A stretch of 64,000 nucleotides of DNA, taken from NCBI GenBank assembly GCA_033026295.1, contig CM065168.1, positions 27,206,306-27,270,305 of the forward strand, read 5' to 3'. The notes beneath the pieces were generated by a model, which ran no database searches, had not been told where the DNA came from, and worked only from the letters and a program-made list of their open reading frames with translations. Below are positions 11,530 through 22,299 of the stretch, piece by piece. The number at the start of each line of letters is the position of its first letter. Within the stretch, counting starts at the first letter, position 1. A program made the position numbers and the translations under genes. Source of the DNA: Channa striata (Eukaryota; Chordata; Actinopteri; Anabantiformes; Channidae).

Positions 11530-12564
11530 ATGGCTTCTGCGTCTCATTCTGTCTCTCCTCTGACAGTGTGTCACATGTTTAGTTTTTCCTCTGCCTCTTT
11601 TAGTGATAACGGTACTTGTAATGAGTGTAAGGTTCTTGCAGCTTTGGAGGCGAGGCTCTCAGAATTGGAAGCATGGCTCCGCAGCTGGTGCGGACCAGTG
11701 CGCCGTTAGCTCCTTCCCAGCAGTACCCAAGCAGCCAGGAAGCCAGGCCGGCTGGGTGACAGTTCGTATGAGATCTAATGCTAAGCAGACGCCCCAGGTT
11801 CACCACCAGCCGGTTCACATTTCCAATCGATTTTCCCCACTCAGCGACACACCCGCTGAGTAACAAACTCTGGTAATGGCTACTCTATAGTCAGAAATGT
11901 GAAGTTAAGATGAAATAAGATAAGACTTTATTTATCCCACAGTGGGGAAGTTCTTGTGTTTTAGCAGCCATGGACAAAGAACACAGAATCTGCAGAGAAC
12001 AATGTACATTTTTAGTTTAACTTAAGCCAGATAAAAAGAAAAAGAAAAAACAAAAAACAAATCAGTATTTTTAAGCGTGCAAAAAAGGCATTTAAAATTT
12101 AAGGATAATCTAAATATATACATATTAACATTGGAAATGGCCATAGTCAAATGTTATCCTGGGGCGACACTGAATCATATTTGAAACTCCTGTCTAAGGA
12201 TAAACGTAGATATATTAAGATTATTATTCATGCAGGAACAAATGACGTCCGATTAAGCAAATCGGAGGTCACTAAAGTTAATCTTGAGTCTTTGTGTAAC
12301 TTTGCCAAAACAATGTCAGACTCCATAGTTTTCTCTGGACCCCTGCCAAATCTGATCAGTGATGACATGTATAGCCACATGTCGTCATTTAACTGCTGGC
12401 TGTCTAGGTGGTGTCCAGCAAATGATGTGGGCTACATAGACAATTGGAAAAGTTTTTTGGGAGAACCTAGGCTGATTAGAAGAGATGGCATCCATCTTAC
12501 TTTGGTTGGTGACATTGTCTTATCTAAAAATATGTCTGATTTTATCAGACAAGAAAAAATTTGA
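11530..12564 (+). pseudogene. L2 ORF1: CxxC/coiled-coil plus SGNH esterase, interrupted
   Basis: ORF1 of CR1/L2-type LINEs is an RNA-binding accessory protein, often fused to an esterase-like domain. The 5' part starts MASASHSVSP at 11530 and shows CNECKVLAALEARLSELEAW, a Cys pair leading into a heptad-like segment, before a TAG near 11707-11709. After the nested Rex1-like insert (11917-12133) the frame resumes. The frame at 12151-12564 holds HAGTNDV (about residues 27-33), the SGNH block III signature, and RRDGIH (about 111-116), which carries the Asp-x-x-His catalytic pair. The GDS nucleophile block expected upstream is not legible. Family role is established knowledge; activity here is excluded by the breaks. 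Confidence 0.78.
11917..12133 (-). mobile_element. Rex1-like LINE 3' fragment nested in L2 ORF1
   Basis: Read on the plus strand it begins AAGATAAGACTTTATTTATCCCACAG, which is the reverse complement of the '...GTGGGATAAATAAAGTCTTATCTT' 3' tails typical of Rex1/Babar-type fish LINEs. An A-rich block follows (12036-12060). GAAAT at 11912-11916 recurs at 12134-12138 and may be a 5-bp duplication. The L2 ORF1 code is recognisable on both sides, so this fragment landed in an already inserted L2. The family call is from the tail motif only. Confidence 0.6.
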
Positions 12565-12755
12565 CAATCCAGAGTTGAGCCTAGGACGCAGAGATCCAGT
12601 CCTACACGCCTCACTACAGTATCCTTACCGCCGTCACCCCCCCACAAATCCCACATTCCTATAGAAACTGTGTCTGTTCCCCGATCAACAAAATTTACAA
12701 ACAAAAAACTATCACAAGAGAAGTTCATCATAATAACTTAATAAAAGTTAGGACT

Positions 12756-15400
12756 ATGCTTCTTACTGAACAAAAACCTAAAACAATTAAATGTGGATTA
12801 TTAAATATCAGATCTCTCTCATCTAAATCTTTGTTAGTAAACGACTTGATAAGCGATCATCAATTCGATTTATTTTGTCTTACTGAAACTTGCAGCAGGA
12901 ATAATATATCAGTTAAATGAGTCGACCCCCCCAAGTCATATTAATTATCATGTTCCTAGAAGTTCAGGCCGAGGTGGAGGAGTAGCAGCAATCTATCACT
13001 CAAGCTTACCAATAAACCCTAGACCAAAACATATAACTCATTTGAGTCTTAATCTGAGCCTTTCACACCCAATTTGGAAAACTCAAAATCCACTTCTATT
13101 TGTTATTGTGTACCATCCTCCAGTCCCTTATTTCTAGCCGACTTAGTGCAGATAAAGTCATCATGGTGGGCGACATTAACATTCATGTAGATGCTGACAG
13201 TAAATCCCTCAACACGTCATTTACTTCATTATTAGATTCAATTGGCTTCTCTCAAAATATAAATGAACGCATTTATTGTTGTAGTCAAACCCTAGACCTT
13301 AACCTTACATATGGAATTGAAACTGATAATTTCACAGTGTTTCCTTATAATTCAGTTTTTCTGACCATTTTCTAATAAAATTTGAATTTATAGATTATAG
13401 AGCAGTTAGAAAAAAGTTCCACTCCAGTAGGTGCTTATCTGAAAACAATGAACAAATTTAATGAAGCAATTCCTTTATCATTTACTTCATCATGTACCAA
13501 TATAACAAGTTGATTACCTTAATGATAATTATGCAGAATCACTACGTTCAGTACTCGATACTGTTGAACTGTCGATACTGAATCGCGCTTAGCCTGGAAA
13601 AAGAGTTTATACAAATTAGCCCTCCATAAAACCAGAACAGAATATTATTTATCACTAATACAATAAAATAAGAACAACCCCAGATTTATTTTTTAGCAAT
13701 GTAGCCAGGCTGACTAAGAGCCATAGTTCAGTTTAAACTCGAGTATTCCCTCAACGCTATACAGCAATGACTTAATGACTCTTCACAAACAAAATCGTAG
13801 CTATTAGAAACAAAATTCACCAGACCCTCCCCATAAATACAACAGAATTAGAATCATCAGTAAGTCCTCAGTCCCTTTGAGACCTTGCTGAGTTAACTTC
13901 AACTATTATGGCATCTAAACCAACAACATGTCTGTTAGACCCTTTTCCAGTTAGACTGCTCAAAGATGCTCTACCCTTATTAGACACATTCGTATTTCTT
14001 TAGAAAAACGATATGTACCAAAGGCCTATAAGGTAGCTGTAATCAAACCCCCACTTAAAAAGGCTCATTACAGACCAATATTCATATATACTCCCCTTTA
14101 TTTCTAAAGTACTTGAAAAAGTAGTTGCAAAGCAAATATGTGACCACCTGCGCAGAAACGACTTGTTTGAAGAATTTCAGTCAGGATTTAGAGTTCATCA
14201 TAGCACAGAAACCGGACTGATTAGAGTCACCAATGATCTTCTGGCTTCAGATAATGGACTTTTCTCTATACTAGTTTTGTTAGATCTCAGTGCTGCATTT
14301 GAAACCATTGATTCACAAAATACAATAATGTATTATTACAGAGACTAGAACATGTAATTGGAATTAAAGGAACTGCACTAAACTGGTTTAAATTTTATCT
14401 ATCAGAAAGATTCCAATTTGTTCAAGTTAATGATGAATGTTCTAAACACAGAAAAGTTAGTTATGGAGTTCCACAAGGCTCTGTGTTAGGACCAATACTC
14501 TTTACTCTATATATATGTCTCCCCTTGGCAACATTATTAGAAAACACTAAATTCCATTACTACGCTGATGACACACAGTTATATCTATCTATGAAACCAG
14601 ATGAAACAAATCAATTAATCAAACTACAAACATGTCTAAAAGACATAAGGGGACTGAATGACGTATAATTTCCTTCTTCTAAACTCAGATAAAACACAAA
14701 AAGTTATTGTGTTTGGGCCTAAAAGTCTAAGAAACATGTTTTCTAACCATAACATTACTTTAGATGACATAACTCTGGCCCCCAGTAGTGCTGCAAGGAA
14801 TCTCAGAGTCATTTTTGACCAGGACTTGTCATTTAGCTCAGACATAAAACACATCTTGAGAACAACCTTCTTCCACCTACGTAATATTGCCAAAATTAGG
14901 AGCATCCTGTCTCAAAGCGATGCTGAAAAACTGGTTCATGCATTAGTTACTTCTAGATTGAACTACTGTAATTCTCTACTTTCAGGCTGCCCCAGTAACT
15001 CTCTAAAAAGCCTCCCATTAATCCAAAATGCTGCAGCAAGATTACTGACTGGGATTGGTAAGAGAGATCATATTTCACCTTCATTAGCTTCTCTCCATTG
15101 GCTTCCAATTAAATGTAGAATAGAATTTAAAACCCTTCTTCTTACCTATAAATAAACGGTCAAGCTCCATCATACCTAAAAGATCTCCTAGTACCATATC
15201 ATCCTACTAGACCACTTTGGTCCCAAAATGCAGGCCTACTTTTGTTTCCCAGAATTTCCAAAAGTAGAATGGGAGCCAGAGTCTTTAGCTATCGAGCTCC
15301 TGTCCTGTGGAACCAGCTCCCAGTCCAGATTCGGGAAGCAGACACTACTTTCTACTTTCAAGACTAGGCTCGAAACCTACCTCTTCGATAAAGCTTATAG
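12756..15400 (+). pseudogene. L2 ORF2: endonuclease and reverse transcriptase, degenerate
   Basis: The endonuclease region starts near 12756 (MLLTEQKPKTIKCGLLNIRS), contains FDLFCLTET, a TGA near 12917, GRGGGVAAIYHSS at about 12967-13005, and VGDINIHVDADSKSL at about 13166-13212. The RT region includes EEFQSGFRVHHSTETGL (about 14169), YGVPQGSVLGPILF (about 14463), and the catalytic YADDTQLY (about 14561). Further on come SRLNYCNSLLSG (about 14950), IQNAAARLLTG (about 15020) and LHWLPI (about 15098). The C-terminal PVLWNQLPVQIREADT-like text survives out of frame at about 15298-15345. At least six stops and frameshifts break it. It is the enzyme of the L2 element described above and shares its age. 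Confidence 0.88.
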
Positions 15401-15859
15401 TTGGTTATAGTCATGCTGCTATAGGCTTAGACTGCGGGGGGGACTCTGCACTGTGCCACTTCCTCTTCTCTTCATTCTCTCCTCTCACCCCACATTTATA
15501 TTTAACGACTGTATGACATTAACTCTGTGTCTTTTTTGTCCCTTAGTCGTCTTTCTTCCTCTCTGTCTACCCCTCTCTGTCCCTGTCTTCAGGTGTCCCC
15601 GGCTTTGGCGCTGTGAGTCTTCCAGGGAGCAGCTACTGGTCCTACCAACCTGCCCAATGTTTACCACACAGCCCAACCGGTCAAGGCAGATGGTCGCCGA
15701 CCCTGAGCCTGGTTCTGCTGAAGGTTTCTTCTGGTAAAGGAAGTTTTTCCTCTCCACTGTTACCTATAGCTGCTCAAGGAGGATTGGGTGGGTTTTCGCT
15801 ATGAGATGACTTTGTTGTAAATTGGCGCTATATAAATAAAGTTGAATTGAATTGAAAAT

Positions 15860-16450
15860 TGAACATCCACTAGTGGAGTAAGGGTCTCTTTAGATTAACA
15901 ATATGCATTTTCATACTGATTTACAGAGTAATACCAAAAAAGTAAAGGTGGAAAAATACATTTAAACTATACAACATTGCAATACCACACCAGAAAATTT
16001 ATTTTTTGTCTGATCCTGTCATGTCCTCAGACTTGTCATTATATCCCCAGTTTCCTAATTCACTTTTTGCATTTTTTGGCAAACCCCGCAAATAACCCTG
16101 CATCTTGCACTATACTGTCTTAGGACAAGTAAAAGAAGAGAACATTTTTGAAAATACACTTTGACAAACCATCAAAAGGAGAGATTTGGACATGTTTTGT
16201 ATATGGCAATCATCTTTTACAAAAGAAAATATTTTTATTGCGGCTGGTTTTGCACAATTGTCGAAACTGCTGGCTTTGTGGTGTGAATTAGTTAAGAGTT
16301 AACATAGAAGAGATAGGATATTTGCATGTAGTTGGGCCTCTCTCAACTTTCCCATTGGGCAGCTTGGCCTTTCGAGTCTAACTCTATAGAGAGAAGATAC
16401 AGCTGCAAAGCCTTAATTAAAATACATTAGCTATGGCAATGCACCACTGA
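15860..16450. other. Non-coding stretch, no feature seen
   Basis: Spacer between two LINE relics with no coding signal. It is AT-rich, with no duplication that could be tied to either neighbour. Confidence 0.45.
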
Positions 16451-16454
16451 CAGG

Positions 16455-16965
16455 GATATCAAAATGCATAATCAAATTTTCCCAGAGGATCCAAAATAAA
16501 GCAGCATGTCACATTTTTTGATCAGTCAAAAAGAACATGTCAAACCAGTGTTTATATCACTGCACTTGCCTCTGGTTGCTGTTTGCACCAGGTTTAAAGC
16601 TCTTATACCCAAAGTGGTCAACTCAACAGCAACATCCTGCCTGAACACCATTATACAGGTTTACAAACCCTACTGCCTACTGCAATTTGCCAACCAATGG
16701 CACCTGGTGGTCCTTAAACCACACAGCAAAATATTCCGGCAGTCTCATTCACCAAACTGTGCGTTAAAGATAGAACTTTTTTCTGCAACGGCCAATGCCC
16801 CACCTGGCACTTGTGTCTCATGACACTGACAGATTCCTTCTAATGGCATTTTGCTTTTAATATTTCCTAACTGACTTGCCGTTTTTGCTTGCTTTGCCTC
16901 TCTTGAAAGTCGCATTGGGTAAGCTAAACGACTAAATGTAAGAAAATGTAAAGCAGCTATTGCTA
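16455..16965 (+). mobile_element. 3' end of a second LINE family, internally deleted
   Basis: The translation shows FQRIQNKAACHIFDQSKR (about 16477-16530) and FKALIPKVVNSTA (about 16592). It then shows CLNTIIQVYKPYC, matching the C-terminal RT region of a common fish LINE ('...YLNTIIQVYKPTRPLRSANERHLVVPPPHSKM...'). The following 3' part includes CTGCAACGGCCAATGCCCCA and GAAAGTCGCATTGGGTAAGC...ACTAAATGTAA, that family's 3' end. The coding segment that normally lies between (ending in a HLFRE-type motif) is absent after about 16770, so an internal deletion joined the RT end to the 3' untranslated part. The clade is not assigned with certainty. Confidence 0.72.
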
Positions 16966-16969
16966 GCTC

Positions 16970-19405
16970 AGAAATATGCAGCTAATCCATTATTATGTGC
17001 ATGACCAACTAGTTTTTAATGTGACATCTTATTTTCATCGGACCACCTACCTGGAATGCAAAGGTAGTCTGCTTGCCACCATGTTATTTACACTTTTGTT
17101 TTAGATACAGGTCTCATCAATGCATGCATTGAGTGTATTTTGTACTTCGTTGAGTTGCAATTTCAATATTCATTGCTTAGAACAGATAAAAAAAATTAAC
17201 AGGGCTATACTTTAGCCTTTGTAGTTTTTTTTTTTTTTACCTCCAGGGTTCTGCACAAGTCAAACTATGTATTAATCTGGCTATAGTAAAACAGCAAGGG
17301 AACTGGATCAGATTTACTGTAAGGTACTTACTGGTTGCTTCTTAGGTCCAGTTTGTATAAATGCATTTTTTTATTTCATTAAGGTAATTTCTCATTAACA
17401 TTTTATTTTACTTTGCCTTTTAGTTATACATTTTTAAAGAAATATTATTTGCACTATGCTGATCATTTGATTGTTGTGTAATATTTAATTAACTCAGTGT
17501 CAGAAAAAGGAAAGAGAAATTATTAAAAGCACAAACATTTTGCAGTCATACACCATTATTTAACTTAATTAGATTGTGAGAATATAAAATAATTAATCTC
17601 TAATTTTGTATTAAATTGTATTCATACCAATATCTATATCGTATTGTATTTATACACCTTTACAGCTCCTACACTAAGAGGATTATGTGAGGTAGTGAAA
17701 AGTTATGCATTTGTTTTTCCTTCTTCTTATTCCCGTTCCATTATTCTCCTGCTGTAAAAACAGAGCCAAAACTTCAAAATCTTAGAAATAAAAAAAGTTG
17801 TAATAAAAAAATGCTTAATATTGCCCCACGCATAAACCCATACATTTAGCGTGACCACATTTACACACATTTACATTAATGTAAACACAAATACCTAAGT
17901 AGGCAAGTTGATTGTCAAGTGCAAAACATTCTGAATAACATACAATGAAAATTGAAACTGAAGCTCCTCACAAACTTTACTTGTTTAGTGCAATGCTGTA
18001 AATAAATCACAATTTTTTTATCAGCATTCAAGAAGGTCTCTTTTTGCGCAATAAGGAAAAAAATATTTGTTCCTAAAAATTTCCATTTTGTTTTACAATA
18101 GTGTTTAGCTTGGCTCAGAAACAAGCAAGATCAGAATACCAGGATGGTTTTACAGATCATAAACCAAACCTGCATCATTACATGCAGGATTTATTAATTG
18201 GATATGACTCTTTCCAGCGCCCAATGCTTTGGTCCTGTGAGTAGAGACTGAGCAGCCTAAAACAGCTTTGGTGATTTGTGCTCAAGTCCTGTCGGATGGG
18301 GGGTTGATCTCATACAGTCTCTCCATTGAATGTCAACTCCCGGTGATGACCTGATGAACTCAGACCCACCTTGTTACTGCACCTAAACCTACTGAACCTA
18401 CTACTTAACCTAATGAAAATGAGGTTGCAATTCTATGATTAGTGTTGGTATACTGCAGAGTATGTGATGATCTGAACTTTCTGACAAATCAAAAACCCTC
18501 AGTTTACTGTAGCTCATTGTTTTACTGTCAGGGAAACCACCAGAGTATAATGTTTTATTTCTCAGATTTACTTCTTTGTCCTGTTTACACCACTCCCTCT
18601 CCTTATTCAGTCCCTACCCGACTCGACCACTCCTATCTCTGTCTCACAGACAGCAGCGAGACACAGACACACGCTACATAATTTTTATTGCCAATGTTGA
18701 AATGCTGCAGTGGTTGATTCAAAGCTCCAATGCCAGTGCTCATGTGTTCCAACCTACCTTTACCTTTCTTAATCAAATCTACTCCATTGTTGGACTTATG
18801 GCTCACTAATTTACACAGTATACGGACAGAAAATCCTACCTTTTGTTTTCCTTTTCCCGTTACTAGATGCTGTGTTTTCCCTTTAGTAGGACTTTGTGAA
18901 TCCATTCATTCAGGTTTTGCTGCCACAGCATCAATCTTGCATATTATGGAACACATTGGTGGAACACACCATTTAAATACTGTTTTAATCTGTTTAACCT
19001 GCTTTAATCACACTCTTCCACCAACAGATGTGTCTAAATTGACTTTAAAAGTAAAATTACTGCAGTTAATGTTGCCCTGGTCTATTTTATCGGCTCTACC
19101 ACTACCTTTACCAGGTCTTTTTCCATTAAAATTAAACTAGCGTGTAAAGATGAGACGTGATTTCTGAAGAGAGGGCAGCGAATTAAGAAAACATGACAGA
19201 TTTTCTCGCTATGTTTAGGCGGAATCAGATTTCAAACAGCTTCTCCAGCAGCGTGTGTACATAATGTAGGGCTGCAAACTGAAAATCGTGTTGACTGAAT
19301 GTGGGAGAGATCATTAACTAGGCGATGACTAAGGTCCAAGAGTATGTAACTAACACAAATAATTCACTTTGTCTGTGGGCTGTCCTTATCTCATATGTGG
19401 CAAGA
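16970..19405. other. Non-coding stretch, no gene seen
   Basis: AT-rich, with a poly-T run at about 17227-17238 and short chance frames. The frame at 18730-19140 is open for 136 codons but has no family resemblance, low-quality composition and no splice support. Confidence 0.5.
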
Positions 19406-19409
19406 GGGG

Positions 19410-19675
19410 AGTATGCCATGGACAGGGCCCAAGACAGGAAGATATTCACAGACAGAAAACCACTTACACTAACATTTACACCTACGGACAATTTAGAGTC
19501 ATGCTTGTCTTAGGACTGTGGCAAGAACAGTGGATTGGAGTACCCACAGTAAACTCACGCAAGCCGGGGAGGAACACGCAAGCTCTACATGGAAAGGCCA
19601 TGGTTAGTCGGGGTGGGAAACCTGCAACCTAGCTGTGAGGCACCAGAGCTACCCACTTCAACACCATGCTGCCAT
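19410..19675 (-). repeat. tRNA-headed SINE-like repeat, minus strand
   Basis: The plus strand reads ACACCTACGGACAATTTAGA, TAGGACTGTGGCAAGAACAG, GAGTACCCACAGTAAACTCA and then CTGTGAGGCACCAGAGCTAC...CATGCTGCC. The complement of the last part corresponds to a tRNA-like head ('GGCAGCATGGTG...GTAGCTCTGGTGCCTCACAG') of a repeat very common in fish genomes. Divergence is heavy and no duplication was found, so the ends are approximate. Confidence 0.6.
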
Positions 19676-19679
19676 AAAG

Positions 19680-20870
19680 TCTCCCCTTTACAAAATATTA
19701 CTGTATATCAGAAATCAGTCGCTGTACACCTGAGAGCTATTTTTACATAATCAAAATGGCTGAGAGCTACTTTTGTTTTGTAACATTTATTCTCATTGCT
19801 TATTTCAACCTAAACAAACTAATAAGCTGTTTCCTGAACCTTTACAAGATGTTGCTGTCCAGAACTCACATTTGGCATTAAAACATCACAAAAAATATTT
19901 TTTGTATGTATTTTTGCTTTTAGTGTGTCTGCATGCATTTCTTTCTATTGAAGTCTCTTACTGGTATTGGTATCAGCATCATCTTTATGCATGCAAGATT
20001 TATTTCATGGGCTCTATTTAGCTTGACAGCAGCACACTGTTTGACAAATAATTGTCAAATAAATTATGAATTTAACTGGATATACATGTAAGTTGGTTTG
20101 CCGAGTGACCACTTAAATTTGACTAATTAAGTTTTCCAATTTATGTAAGATTCATTAGATCCTTTAGCAAGCTTCTTGGAAAGTGGTTGCAAGTTACCAG
20201 TACCTCACGAGCAACAAGTTGGAAAACCCTGCCGTATATAATATAGAAAAGTAGATATAAATAATTCTATGATTTTTTTATTAACACCACAGTAATTGTT
20301 TTGTCATATGTTGTCTGTAAATCTCTTGTGGCTGAAAAACAACCTTCGAGTAAAAAAATTATAAAACAAAAATCACCCAAAAATTTAATGTTCAGAATTG
20401 ACCTGCTCTATAATTACATTTTGCAACAATTGATTAAATTTATGTGAATAAGCTATGGTAACATTACAGAACAAAAATAAAGGGAAAGTTTGTCTTAAAT
20501 GAACAAATGTACAGTAAACAGTGCATTCTAAACCTTTTAAAAATATACTGGAAAACATCATTTTGTGTAACAAACAATTACACTATTACATTTAAGGCCT
20601 GTTTTTGTCTGCAGCTTTCTCAATTAAATTTCCAAGAAATTTAGAGTATCAAAGTGTTCTTTATAGGATTTATAGGAGTGATTGTTCAGCTCTAGATATA
20701 ATGGGCTTCACAAACTAAGAAATTCTTAAAATGTATTACTCTTTTGCCACTCTGTGTGCGGTCTACATTTCACAAAAAAACTGGCCTGAAACTGAAATTT
20801 CACAACGACCTGATCTGAAACAGTACTCTTAGTACTAAAATACAGTAGAAATTCCTTCACAGCATGAGCA
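19680..20870. other. Non-coding stretch, no feature seen
   Basis: AT-rich sequence without recognisable genes, repeat ends or CpG enrichment. Confidence 0.5.
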
Positions 20871-20884
20871 CATTGGATTTAATC

Positions 20885-21147
20885 CAGTGTTTCTCAAATA
20901 GTGGGGGCGCGGAGCGCTGCCACGGGGGGCGCGTGAGACAGTGGGGAACATGCTTTTTTGCCATACTAGAATAAAGTGTAATTGCACATCCAGTCTAGTA
21001 GTTGGCAGTGGCGCTCTCATTGTCACAGTGTGCGCAGGGAGGATTAGCTCTATGGTGTCAGGTTTATTTTGCACCGAGTAAACGAACGCTAGCGCTAGCA
21101 CCCCACCCCCTAGGGGGGGCGTCACAGAAAATAATTGAGAAGCACTG
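20885..21147. mobile_element. hAT-type MITE (263 bp)
   Basis: The left end CAGTGTTTCTCAAATAGTGG and the complement of the right end, CAGTGCTTCTCAATTATTTT, form terminal inverted repeats of the CAGTG-TTCTCAA class found in hAT transposons. GATTTAATC at 20876-20884 is repeated at 21148-21156, giving the 8-bp duplication of hAT elements plus one ambiguous base. The interior has no transposase and is strikingly GC/CpG-rich beside its surroundings (GGGGGCGCGGAGCGC; CGCTAGCGCTAGC near 21088), so it is non-autonomous. Confidence 0.85.
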
Positions 21148-21156
21148 GATTTAATC

Positions 21157-21855
21157 AAATATGACACTCTTAACACTAATAAAAGAAATTGCTGCTATAT
21201 CCTTAAGTCCATATATGTTTATCAGGTAGGTCTCGACCATGGTTTTTTTAGGCCGGACTTCAGATGGACTTTCACAAAAGAGGCTTTAATAATCTCTCCC
21301 TCATTCAGTCAGTGTGTGTTTCCATCTCCTGCTTTGGTTAATATACATGCACTGTTTGAGAAGCCAATTAGGAACTTGTTACCCCTACACATCGCAGTGA
21401 AATCAGTAAGGTTTTCCTAATCCCCTACACCCTCTTCCTTGTACGCACAAGTTAAGCCCCAGCTTTACTTTTGCTTTATCCTTTAATGGCAAAGGACCAA
21501 TAGAGCTGATAAACAGACCCAGGCAATATTAACTGTAATAATCTTATTTTGAAACCCAGTTCAGACACATCTCTTGGTAGGAGAGTGTTGGATTAAAACT
21601 GCTTATTTACATGGTAAAACACAGCTTTTTAATTATGCGCATTTCATGCTGTAGCAGCAAAAAGCTAAATGAATGGAGAAATTATTAACGGAGCAATCCC
21701 ACCTCATTTTTTAATCAAAGTCCATATAAAGTGAAACTGAAAATAAAACTGCAACACAAACACATAAAAAAAAAGGTTTTTCTGTCACTTTACTGTCAAA
21801 ATTTGCGACCAATAATTCCAAAGATGGACTAGTTTGTATTAACTCTAACCTAACC
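21157..21855. other. Non-coding stretch, no feature seen
   Basis: No coding or repeat signal was recognised. The right part may include unrecognised upstream sequence of the Tc1 relic. Confidence 0.4.
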
Positions 21856-21859
21856 CTAT

Positions 21860-22290
21860 CGTGGAAAAAAGCAGCCAGGTGTGAACATCCAGAATCCAGA
21901 AACAAACTAGTGCTCTCTGGGACCAAAAAATGGTCAGAGGAAAAATGGAAAACTGTTCTTCGGTCAGAGGAATCAAAATTGTAAATTGTTTTTGGAAACC
22001 AGGGCGGAACAGGGCGTCCCCCTGTTCTGTGGACTAAGGAGGAGAGGGACCATTCAGCTTGTTATTAGCAGACAGTTCAAAAGCCTGCATCACTTATGGT
22101 ATGGGGGTACATTAGTGCCTAAGGCCTGGGCAGCTTACACATCTGGAAAGGCACCATCACTGCTGAAAAGTCCAGAGGTTTTAGACCAACATATACTCCC
22201 TTCCAGACAACATATCCTCTAGGGAAGCGACCTTTTACATTTCTGCAAGACTATGATAAACCACATACTCCATTCATAAAGTCAAACTTA
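21860..22290 (+). pseudogene. Tc1-like transposase fragment
   Basis: A DDE transposase of the Tc1/mariner class, which cuts and pastes its transposon at TA sites. The text runs from the '...WSEEKWKTVL.SEESKL' region (about 21930) through a garbled FGNQGG at about 21993. It continues to KEERDHSACY (about 22038), QKPASLMVWGYISA (about 22080) and LHIWKGTI (about 22136), then DKPHTPFI near 22256 where the second Asp block (QQDNAKPH in relatives) lies. Stops and frameshifts interrupt it and the C-terminal DD34E part is missing. No terminal inverted repeats were found. It is a dead internal fragment. Confidence 0.75.
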
Positions 22291-22299
22291 TTGCATGTT

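Larger units (their letters stand above)
11280..15859 (+). mobile_element. L2-clade LINE, two ORFs, degenerate
   Basis: A two-ORF non-LTR element. The left edge is approximate: a 5' untranslated region seems to run from about 11280 to the ATG at 11530, including the GCTAGCTAACGCTAACTGAG-like part near 11475. ORF1 (11530-12564) carries a CxxC/coiled-coil part and an SGNH-esterase domain. ORF2 (12756 to about 15400) carries endonuclease and reverse transcriptase. The 3' region ends in TTGGCGCTATATAAATAAAG plus TTGAA repeats at 15813-15859. Three other tails of the same type lie at 9.6, 38.55 and 52.80 kb. The element has many stops, frameshifts and deletions plus a nested LINE fragment, so it is old and inactive. 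No target-site duplication was identified with confidence. Confidence 0.88.

Noticed and set aside
18730..19140. 136-codon plus-strand frame
   Set aside because: No family resemblance and no splice or start support. The composition is Leu/Pro/His-rich as expected from T/C-rich non-coding DNA.
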